Source: Rickettsiales bacterium
GTDB lineage: Bacteria; Pseudomonadota; Alphaproteobacteria; Rickettsiales; UBA998
DNA: 6,922 bases
Assembly: GCA_019749855.1 (NCBI GenBank)
Contig: JAIEPI010000088.1
Span: 1 to 6,922 of the forward strand
Reading direction: 5' to 3'
Below the pieces are notes generated by a model. The model was not told the origin of the DNA. It worked only from the letters and a program-made list of their open reading frames with translations, and made no database searches. Positions 1 through 5,776 of the stretch are shown here, one piece after another. The translations under genes were made by a program, and so were the position numbers. How positions within the stretch are numbered: the first letter of the stretch is position 1; every line of letters starts with the position of its first letter.

Positions 1-2399
1 GCCTCGGATTTATACTCGTTCAGTGGATCACGTTGCGCGTAGGCACGCAAATTAATGCCGCTACGTAAATGATCAAGCGAAAGCAAATGGTCTTTCCATA
101 GCTGATCCAGCGTTTGCAGCAGCAGGCGCTTCTTCGCCATTTTCATGATGTCTGGCGAATACTCTTCGTCTTTCTGAGCAAAAAGCTGTTTGGTTGCGTC
201 TTCAATTCGCGTGAGAATTTCCTCATCTGCAATGCCTTCTTCAGCCGCCCACTCTCGTGCGGCCAAGTGCAAACCATAGACGCGGAAGATCTCTTTTTCC
301 AAGCCCTCGGCGTCCCATTGCTCAGGATAGGATTTAGGCGGAATATGACCTTCCACCAGCATATGATTGACGTCTTCACGCATTTGCTCGATCGTTTCAC
401 TCAGATCATCCGCTTCCATCAGCTCGATGCGCTGCTCATAGATGACTTTACGTTGATCGTTCATGACATCATCATACTTCAGCAGATTCTTGCGAATATC
501 ATAATTTCGCGCTTCCACCTTGCCCTGCGCGCGCTCAATCGCTTTGTTCATCCAGGGGTGAATAATCGCCTCACCATCTTTCATGCCTAGTTTTTGCAGC
601 ATGCCATCAATGCGCTCTGAGCCGAAAATACGCATCAGATCATCTTCCAGCGAGATGAAGAACTTCGATGCCCCCGGATCACCCTGGCGGCCAGAGCGGC
701 CTCGTAGCTGATTATCAATTCGCCGCGATTCATGACGCTCCGTGCCGATCACATATAATCCACCGGCAGCGAGTACTTTTTGTTTGTCCTGTTCAATGTC
801 TGAGAGAATTTTTGCCGTGAGCGCGCTGCGTGCGGATTCGTCACTCAGCTCTTTGGTTTCTGCCTCAATGCGCATGTCAGAATTTCCACCGAGTTTGATG
901 TCAGTTCCGCGTCCTGCCATGTTGGTCGCAATGGTCACGGCGCCCGGGCGACCGGCCTGCCCAACAATATAGGCTTCCTGCTCATGGTGACGCGCATTGA
1001 GCACATGGTGCGGCACTTTTGCTTTTTTCAGCAATGAAGACAGATGTTCTGATTTTTCGATGGACACCGTGCCCACCAGCACGGGTTGGCCGCGTTCGTG
1101 GCATTCCTTGATGAGCACAATGACCGCGTCATTACGCTCAGCAGAGGTACGGTAAATCTCATCATCAAAGTCCTGACGCTCAACAATAACATTGGTTGGA
1201 ATTTCAAGCACCTCCAGACCATAAATATCACTGAACTCATGGGCTTCCGTCATCGCCGTTCCAGTCATGCCGGCCAGCTTGGGAAACAGGCGGAAATAAT
1301 TCTGGAACGTGATGGACGCAAGGGTTTGATTTTCGTTCTGGATAATGGCTTTTTCTTTGGCTTCCAGCGCCTGATGCAGACCATCAGAATAGCGTCTGCC
1401 TTCCATCATCCGGCCGGTAAATTCATCAATGATGATGACTTTATTGTCCTTAACAATGTAATCAACGTCACGCGTGAAAATCGTGTGCGCTTTCAGTGCC
1501 TGATTCACATGATGCACCAGACTGATGCTGCCGATGTCGTACAGGCCTGCGTCCGCCTCGAGTAAGCCACGCTCACGCAGCAGGACTTCCACTTTCGCCG
1601 TGCCCTCTTCATTGAGTGCGACAGAGCGCGCTTTTTCGTCGATCTCATAATCATCTTTGCCGAGCAGCGGTAATATCTTATCCACCTCCACATACAGCGT
1701 TGAATTATCCTCAGTGGGGCCAGAGATAATCAGCGGTGTGCGCGCTTCATCAATGAGGATCGAATCCACCTCATCGACAATGGCGAAATTGAAGGGGCGT
1801 TGCACCATCTGCATACGCGAATACTTCATGTTATCACGCAGATAATCGAATCCGTATTCATTATTCGTGCCGTAGGTGATGTCGGCGTTGTAGGCTTCCT
1901 GCCGTTCAAAATCATCTTTGCCATGCACGATGGCGCCGACACTAAGGCCCAGGAAATGATAGAGTTTCCCCATCCATGCGGCATCGCGCGCGGCGAGGTA
2001 ATCATTGACTGTCACGACATGAACACCTTTGCCCTCCAGCGCATTCAAGTACACGGCCAGTGTAGCCACCAGTGTCTTGCCTTCACCGGTTTTCATCTCA
2101 GCGATTCGCCCTTCATGCAGCACCATGCCACCAATGAGCTGCACATCAAAATGACGCATACCAAGCACACGCTTGGACGCTTCACGCACGGTGGCAAAGG
2201 CTTCTGGCAGTAGTTTGTCAAGCGGAATGCCGTTGCTCAGTCGCGCACGAAATTCATTTGTTTTGGCAGCGAGTGCCTCGTCGCTGAGTAGCGCAAATTG
2301 CGCTTCGAGATGGTTGATTGCCTCAACACGTTGCTGAAATCCACGAATAATACGATCATTGGCATTACCAAAAAATTTACGGGCGATTCCACCAAGCAT
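1..2399 (-). CDS. secA: SecA, preprotein translocase ATPase (C-terminus cut by window edge)
   Basis: SecA is the cytoplasmic ATPase that binds preproteins and pushes them through the SecYEG channel. The frame begins with ATG at 2399-2397 and stays open to the left edge: 799 full codons plus two bases, with no stop. Visible motifs are Walker A MKTGEGKT (residues 102-109), Walker B DEVD (209-212), the helicase segment TNMAGRGTDI (around 492-501) and the arginine-rich RGRSGRQGDPG (566-576). Walker A and B sit at the same numbers as in E. coli SecA. The order is nucleotide-binding domain 1, preprotein cross-linking domain (about 225-375), nucleotide-binding domain 2, then helical scaffold and wing, ending in NLRAYAQRDPLNEYKSE. 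About 100 residues remain outside the window, including any C-terminal zinc-binding tail. All motifs share one frame, so I see no frameshift. An AGGAA Shine-Dalgarno at 2411-2407 lies 7 nt before the start. The identity is secure. Confidence 0.98.
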   Translation of the reverse strand, partial: MLGGIARKFFGNANDRIIRGFQQRVEAINHLEAQFALLSDEALAAKTNEFRARLSNGIPLDKLLPEAFATVREASKRVLGMRHFDVQLIGGMVLHEGRIAEMKTGEGKTLVATLAVYLNALEGKGVHVVTVNDYLAARDAAWMGKLYHFLGLSVGAIVHGKDDFERQEAYNADITYGTNNEYGFDYLRDNMKYSRMQMVQRPFNFAIVDEVDSILIDEARTPLIISGPTEDNSTLYVEVDKILPLLGKDDYEIDEKARSVALNEEGTAKVEVLLRERGLLEADAGLYDIGSISLVHHVNQALKAHTIFTRDVDYIVKDNKVIIIDEFTGRMMEGRRYSDGLHQALEAKEKAIIQNENQTLASITFQNYFRLFPKLAGMTGTAMTEAHEFSDIYGLEVLEIPTNVIVERQDFDDEIYRTSAERNDAVIVLIKECHERGQPVLVGTVSIEKSEHLSSLLKKAKVPHHVLNARHHEQEAYIVGQAGRPGAVTIATNMAGRGTDIKLGGNSDMRIEAETKELSDESARSALTAKILSDIEQDKQKVLAAGGLYVIGTERHESRRIDNQLRGRSGRQGDPGASKFFISLEDDLMRIFGSERIDGMLQKLGMKDGEAIIHPWMNKAIERAQGKVEARNYDIRKNLLKYDDVMNDQRKVIYEQRIELMEADDLSETIEQMREDVNHMLVEGHIPPKSYPEQWDAEGLEKEIFRVYGLHLAAREWAAEEGIADEEILTRIEDATKQLFAQKDEEYSPDIMKMAKKRLLLQTLDQLWKDHLLSLDHLRSGINLRAYAQRDPLNEYKSE

Positions 2400-2406
2400 T
2401 TAGCGA

Positions 2407-2411
2407 TTCCT
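2407..2411 (-). promoter_or_regulatory. Ribosome binding site of secA
   Basis: The minus strand reads AGGAA followed by 7 nt and then the ATG at 2399. This supports that ATG as the secA start. The protein then begins MLGGIARKFFG, which matches the usual start of alphaproteobacterial SecA. Confidence 0.7.
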
Positions 2412-2424
2412 GTTTCTAAACATA

Positions 2425-2436
2425 TCCTAGATAGGA
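2425..2436. repeat. Short inverted repeat upstream of secA
   Basis: TCCTA at 2425-2429 and TAGGA at 2432-2436 are perfect inverted arms of 5 bp around a 2-nt centre. It overlaps the first direct-repeat unit and sits 26-37 nt before the secA ATG. The 2-nt centre is too tight for a good RNA hairpin, so an operator-like dyad is the likelier reading if it matters at all. An element this short may be chance. Confidence 0.35.
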
Positions 2437-2471
2437 ATAGCGAGATGCCATTGCTAGGTGAGGATAGCGAG
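2427..2471. repeat. Imperfect direct repeat, 18-nt units with 27-bp period
   Basis: Two units, 2427-2444 (CTAGATAGGAATAGCGAG) and 2454-2471 (CTAGGTGAGGATAGCGAG), agree at 14 of 18 positions. Each begins CTAG and ends in an identical ATAGCGAG octamer. A third copy of the octamer occurs at 2568-2575. The paired units lie 28-72 nt upstream of the secA start codon, which places them in its promoter or 5' leader. They could be a regulator binding site or the relic of a short duplication. No function can be assigned from the sequence alone. Confidence 0.55.
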
Positions 2472-2665
2472 TGTTGTGGTATGCGCGTAGAAAATCTGAT
2501 GAGATTGCCCGGGGAGGCAGAACACAGAAAAAACGCACATGCCCATGCTTTTGCAAGCCGCTCACTGATAGCGAGCGCAACCGTGACTGTCAATTCTCTC
2601 CGCTTGCCTTGCATGGTTTTATGTAATACAGGCAATAGCTCAAACACAGCTTCACAGAGAACAGC

Positions 2666-3577
2666 ATGCGCCTCATTTCACTCGTCTCCAGCGTTGCAAT
2701 GATTTCCTTTGCCCTGCTTACATCCGCCCATGCGCAATCGCTGAATAAACCATCCATAGATGCTGTAAAAGCAGGGTCAAAAGAGGATTATATTCTCCTG
2801 CGAGTTAATGGAGAGAGTATCTCGCGTTCGCGCGTTCTTACGATATGGAAGGATTTATTTCCTGAGGGGAAAGCACCAGATTTTGATAGCTTTGATGAGC
2901 AGGTGCGCATGAATGTACTGCGCGGCATCGTCAGTGAACAGCTGGTGGCGGCTGAGGCCAAAAAATCTGGTGTAGAAACCAGCTCGGAGGTCACCCAGAA
3001 ACTTGCAAAGCTCAAAGAAAAACTGATCACACAAGCCTTCTTGGATCAAAAGGCTTCGACAAAAGTCAATGAACAGGAAATCCGCACCATTTACGATAAA
3101 AAGGCGCTGGAACTGAAGGGGCAAGAAGAAATCAACGCGCGTCATATTCTGGTTGATAGCGAAGACAAGGCAATTGATATTGCTGATGAGATTGACGATG
3201 GCGCTAAATTTGAAGACGTCGCCAAAAAGGAATCATTGGATAAAGGCACTGGCATCAAGGGTGGCGATTTAGGGTGGTTCACCGAAGAACGCATGGTGCC
3301 TGAGTTTTCCACTGCAGCGTTCAAATTAAAGGCGGGTGAGCTTTCCAAGCCGGTTAAAACCAGCTTTGGCTGGCATATCATTCAGGTGCAGGAACGTCGC
3401 CCCGTTCAGGTTCCGCCATTTGAGCAGGTCAAAGATTCCATCGCTCAGGAACTAAAGTCAAAGGCTCTGAAATCCTACATCAATGAGCTGCTTGGCAGTG
3501 CCAAGGTTGAGTATTTTGCACCGGATGGCTCGCAAAAGACCTTCAACAAGGATGCGCCTGCCAGCAGCAAGGAATAA
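2666..3577 (+). CDS. Exported parvulin-type peptidyl-prolyl cis-trans isomerase (PpiC/SurA-like)
   Basis: This 303-residue protein has a Sec signal peptide: a short basic start (MRLIS), a hydrophobic core to about residue 19, and an AHA/Q cleavage site after residue 23. No lipobox cysteine is present, so a soluble periplasmic product is expected. Residues about 45-150 form a charged helical SurA-like N-terminal part. A single parvulin rotamase domain follows at about 153-245, with the family's ARHILV (His160), GGDLGWF (199-205), the region around Met210 and Phe214, and GWHIIQV (His237). A helical tail (251-280) and a polar C-terminus finish it. It probably helps fold exported or outer-membrane proteins. 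It is divergent from secA and first in a tight cluster with argJ 7 nt downstream. The start is the first ATG in frame, and the next Met (12) would truncate the signal peptide. The Shine-Dalgarno is weak (GAGA near 2657-2660). The family is secure; the exact ortholog is not. Confidence 0.93.
   Translation: MRLISLVSSVAMISFALLTSAHAQSLNKPSIDAVKAGSKEDYILLRVNGESISRSRVLTIWKDLFPEGKAPDFDSFDEQVRMNVLRGIVSEQLVAAEAKKSGVETSSEVTQKLAKLKEKLITQAFLDQKASTKVNEQEIRTIYDKKALELKGQEEINARHILVDSEDKAIDIADEIDDGAKFEDVAKKESLDKGTGIKGGDLGWFTEERMVPEFSTAAFKLKAGELSKPVKTSFGWHIIQVQERRPVQVPPFEQVKDSIAQELKSKALKSYINELLGSAKVEYFAPDGSQKTFNKDAPASSKE
3569..3574 (+). promoter_or_regulatory. Ribosome binding site that decides the argJ start
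   Basis: AAGGAA overlaps the last codons of the parvulin gene and lies 10 nt before the ATG at 3585. It supports starting argJ at 3585 rather than at the upstream in-frame ATG at 3483, which lies deep inside the parvulin coding sequence. It also beats the internal ATG at 3654, which would remove conserved N-terminal residues. Confidence 0.65.
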
Positions 3578-3584
3578 CGGCACG

Positions 3585-4817
3585 ATGGCCTTGCCCGTTT
3601 CCCCGCTAGCGCCTGCCCACTTCCCCGATTTAGCGCCGCTGGCTGGTGTAACAATGGCGGCCGCTGAGGTTGGCATTCGCTATAAAAATCGTCTGGATGT
3701 CTGGCTTGCGCTGTTGCCAGCAGGCACCCAATGCGCTGGGGTGCTCACACGCTCGTTGACAGCTAGCGCGCCAGTGGAATGGTGCCGTCAGGCACTCCGT
3801 GGCGGCACGGCACGGGCATTGATTGTCAACTCGGGAAACTCCAATGCTTTCACCGGTCATCGTGGTGAGGCTTCTGTTAAAGCAACCATTGAAGCGGTAG
3901 CGGCGATAGCCGGATGTCATCCGCATGAGGTGTTCATCGCTTCCACCGGAGTGATTGGTGAGCCACTGGCGCATGAAAAAATCCTGACAGTGCTTCCGCA
4001 GCTGTTTGCACAAGCCACAGAAGATAACTGGCTGCATGCCGCGCGCGCCATCATGACGACCGATACTTTCCCCAAGCTGGCGATGCGCAAAGCATTCATC
4101 GGCGACACGGAGGTCACGGTGCAGGGCATTGGAAAAGGCTCTGGCATGATTGCACCGGATATGGCCACCATGCTGGCGTTCCTGTTCACGGATGCGGCGA
4201 TTGATGCGCCTATCCTCCAAACATTGTTGAGCGAGGCGACTCAGCGCAGCTTTAACAGCATTACGGTGGATAGTGATACATCCACCAGTGATACATGCCT
4301 GCTGTTTGCTACAGCGAAAGCCAAGCATCCACTTGTACAGAATAGTGACGATCCATTGCTGGATGATTTCCGCCGCGCGTTACAGGAAGTAATGCTGGAG
4401 CTGGCCCTCATGATTGTGCGTGATGGGGAAGGGGCCACCAAACTGGTGGAAATCATTGTGCAGGGGGCAGAAAATGAGGCGGCTGCGCGGCAGATTGGTC
4501 TGTCGATTGCCAATTCGCCTCTGGTGAAAACCGCGGTGGCCGGTGAGGATCCCAATTGGGGCCGTATTGTAGCAGCTATTGGAAAATCCGGCGCTCAGGC
4601 TAATCGTGACCGTCTGCGTATCCTGATTGGGAATGTGCTGGTGGCCGAGCAGGGTATGGTGCATCCTGCCTATCAGGAAGCAGAGGCAGCGGCCCATATG
4701 AAAAGGCAGGAAATACAGTTTACGGTTGATGTAGGGGTTGGCAGCGCCCAAGCCACCGTCTATACCTGTGATTTGACCGAGCAATACATCAAGATCAACG
4801 CTGACTACCGGAGCTAA
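3585..4817 (+). CDS. argJ: ArgJ, glutamate N-acetyltransferase / ornithine acetyltransferase
   Basis: ArgJ moves the acetyl group from N-acetylornithine to glutamate, giving ornithine and N-acetylglutamate in the cyclic arginine pathway; some family members also use acetyl-CoA. With the ATG at 3585 the product has 410 residues, normal for the family. The frame is open back to 3483, but that stretch overlaps the parvulin gene and does not look like ArgJ. From 3585 the protein begins with a typical SPLAP..FPDL..LAGV segment. The self-cleavage site is seen in GMIAPDMATML, where Ala194/Thr195 would be split and Thr195 becomes the N-terminal nucleophile of the beta chain. Other signatures are NSGNSNAFTG, TTDTFPK (158-164), DSDTSTSDT (229-237), GEDPNWGRI and the C-terminal YIKINADYRS. 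It lies 7 nt after the parvulin stop and 2 nt before the acetyltransferase gene. All motifs are intact. Whether it is mono- or bifunctional cannot be read here. Confidence 0.97.
   Translation: MALPVSPLAPAHFPDLAPLAGVTMAAAEVGIRYKNRLDVWLALLPAGTQCAGVLTRSLTASAPVEWCRQALRGGTARALIVNSGNSNAFTGHRGEASVKATIEAVAAIAGCHPHEVFIASTGVIGEPLAHEKILTVLPQLFAQATEDNWLHAARAIMTTDTFPKLAMRKAFIGDTEVTVQGIGKGSGMIAPDMATMLAFLFTDAAIDAPILQTLLSEATQRSFNSITVDSDTSTSDTCLLFATAKAKHPLVQNSDDPLLDDFRRALQEVMLELALMIVRDGEGATKLVEIIVQGAENEAAARQIGLSIANSPLVKTAVAGEDPNWGRIVAAIGKSGAQANRDRLRILIGNVLVAEQGMVHPAYQEAEAAAHMKRQEIQFTVDVGVGSAQATVYTCDLTEQYIKINADYRS
4810..4813 (+). promoter_or_regulatory. Ribosome binding site of the GNAT gene
   Basis: GGAG lies 6 nt before the ATG at 4820 and overlaps the last codons of argJ. 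The arrangement points to translation of the acetyltransferase from the same mRNA as argJ. Confidence 0.65.
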
Positions 4818-4819
4818 CC

Positions 4820-5308
4820 ATGAGCGCGACTCTCAACATACGTCCCTGCAATGAAAGCGATGTGTCCACATTGATGTTTTTCATTCGTTCGCTGGCAGAA
4901 TATGAAAAACTGCTGCATGAGGTGACGGTGGATGAAGAGACGCTGCGTAGCGCGTTTTTTGGCCCTCAGCCTAAAGCCTATGCTGTTTTAGCGGAACAGG
5001 CCGGAACGGCGGTGGGCTTCGCCGTGTATTTTCATAATTTTTCGACCTTTCTTGGCCAGCAGGGCCTGTATGTGGAGGATTTATTTGTGCTGCCGGATTA
5101 TCGCGGTCAGGGCTATGGCAAAATGATTCTCTCCTGGCTGGCGCGCCGCGCCCTCATGGATGGCTGTGGCCGGATGGAATGGTGGGCGCTGGACTGGAAT
5201 GAGCCGTCCATTAGCTTTTATAAAAATCTGGGTGCCATGACCATGGATGAATGGACGGTTTTTCGCATCACGCGTGACCGTATGCGCCAACTGGCGGATA
5301 TGGAATAA
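4820..5308 (+). CDS. GNAT acetyltransferase of the spermidine/spermine N1-acetyltransferase (SSAT) type
   Basis: This 162-residue protein is a single GNAT domain that would transfer acetyl from acetyl-CoA to an amine. It resembles the SSAT/thialysine acetyltransferase group: IRPCNESDV at the N-terminus, an EYEKL segment (27-31), LYVEDLFVLPDYRGQGYG (83-100) with the acetyl-CoA binding R95-G-Q-G-Y-G100, and WNEPSISFYKNLGA (126-139). Tyr134 is placed like the general acid of SSAT and Glu86 like its conserved active-site glutamate. No signal peptide or membrane segment is seen, so it is cytoplasmic. It starts 2 nt after argJ, and its TAA shares an A with the ATG of the next gene. A polyamine, a lysine analogue or another small amine are possible substrates. 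The proximity to ArgJ, which makes ornithine, a polyamine precursor, is suggestive but proves nothing. The family is firm; the substrate is not. Confidence 0.9.
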   Translation: MSATLNIRPCNESDVSTLMFFIRSLAEYEKLLHEVTVDEETLRSAFFGPQPKAYAVLAEQAGTAVGFAVYFHNFSTFLGQQGLYVEDLFVLPDYRGQGYGKMILSWLARRALMDGCGRMEWWALDWNEPSISFYKNLGAMTMDEWTVFRITRDRMRQLADME

Positions 5309-5775
5309 TGCTTCTGGTCGTCGCGGCGGCGCTGATAGATGAGGATCAGCGCATACTGCTGAGCGAGCGTCCGGTCGGAAAGAATCTCGCCGGATTATGG
5401 GAATTTCCGGGTGGCAAAATGATGGCCGAGGAAACACCGGAGCAAGCGCTCAAGCGTGAGCTGCGCGAGGAATTGGGGGTTTTAACCTCGGCTGGCTGTT
5501 TTCATCCGGTCGCTTTCGTGACGCATCCGCTGAATGAGGCATCATTGCCAGTTGAGCGTGCGGCTATGGGCGGCTGCGATCCTTTAAAAGCGGACCCCTT
5601 GCTGCACCCTGATGATGTGATGCTACTGATGCTGTACGCCTGCCGCCGTTGGCACGGCATCCCGCAGGGTATGGAGGGGCAGGCGCTACGCTGGGTAAAA
5701 ATCCACGAAATGCGAGAACTGCCCATGCCACCGGCGGACGTGCCGCTGGTAAGTGCCTTGCGAAGTAGCCTGTAA
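5308..5775 (+). CDS. MutT-like Nudix hydrolase with an apparent internal insertion
   Basis: This 155-residue Nudix hydrolase would cleave a nucleoside triphosphate or related diphosphate, with 8-oxo-dGTP as the classic MutT substrate. The Nudix box is perfect: G36-x5-E42-x7-R50-E51-L-R-E54-E55-x-G57-V58, preceded by LAGLWEFPGG as in bacterial MutT. The C-terminal half has YACRRWHG (110-117), EGQALRWV (123-130) and LPMPPAD (138-144), typical of alphaproteobacterial MutT. Between THPLNE (72-77) and LLMLYACRR (106-114) there are about 20-25 residues more than I expect, which makes the protein longer than the usual 130-140. The ATG overlaps the previous stop (TAATG at 5306-5310), so translational coupling is likely; GGCGGA at 5293-5298 may serve as Shine-Dalgarno. 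It is the last gene of the cluster and stops 1 nt from the convergent gene. The Nudix class is secure; the mutT function is likely. Confidence 0.9.
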   Translation: MLLVVAAALIDEDQRILLSERPVGKNLAGLWEFPGGKMMAEETPEQALKRELREELGVLTSAGCFHPVAFVTHPLNEASLPVERAAMGGCDPLKADPLLHPDDVMLLMLYACRRWHGIPQGMEGQALRWVKIHEMRELPMPPADVPLVSALRSSL

Positions 5776-5776
5776 C

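Larger units (their letters stand above)
2400..2665. promoter_or_regulatory. Divergent secA / parvulin intergenic region
   Basis: These 266 bp separate two divergent starts, so promoters for both directions should lie here. On the plus strand a possible -10 (TAATAC, 2624-2629) follows a CTTGCC hexamer (2603-2608), but the 15-nt spacer is short and the match is weak. On the minus strand I could not find a convincing -35/-10 pair for secA, although A/T-rich hexamers such as TATCCT (complement of 2461-2466) are present. The region also carries the repeats listed separately. Open frames crossing it on both strands run into the flanking genes out of frame and look fortuitous. The regulatory role is inferred from position. 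Confidence 0.5.
2666..5775 (+). other. Probable four-gene operon: parvulin - argJ - GNAT - Nudix
   Basis: Four plus-strand genes follow one another with gaps of 7 nt, 2 nt and a 1-nt overlap. The Shine-Dalgarno sites of argJ and the GNAT gene lie inside the preceding coding sequences. There is no room for internal terminators, and I see no promoter-like gap, so one transcript from the 2400-2665 region is the simplest reading. No hairpin with a U-tract is visible at the 3' end, where the convergent gene begins after 1 nt. The transcript must end inside the opposing coding region or by a factor-dependent route. Confidence 0.75.

Noticed and set aside
114..590. Plus-strand 158-codon frame opposite the C-terminal part of secA (and a similar one at 1086-1565)
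   Set aside because: Both are antisense shadows of an intact secA frame with conserved motifs.
2298..2702. Plus-strand 134-codon frame across the secA start, the intergenic region and the parvulin start
   Set aside because: It overlaps two confident genes at its ends, has no domain-like pattern, and is most simply a chance open frame.
3483..3584. N-terminal extension of argJ from the upstream ATG at 3483
   Set aside because: It overlaps the parvulin gene in another frame by 95 bp, does not resemble ArgJ, and the ATG at 3585 has a better ribosome binding site and the family's normal N-terminus.
3654..3661. A GCGGCCGC palindrome at the start of argJ
   Set aside because: It is a restriction-type octamer that falls within Ala codons of argJ. 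A single site in coding sequence needs no special explanation.
3630..4328. Long minus-strand frame (232 codons) opposite argJ
   Set aside because: It lies wholly antisense to a clear argJ gene, is rich in Arg, His and Cys as expected of a shadow frame, and shows no family motif.
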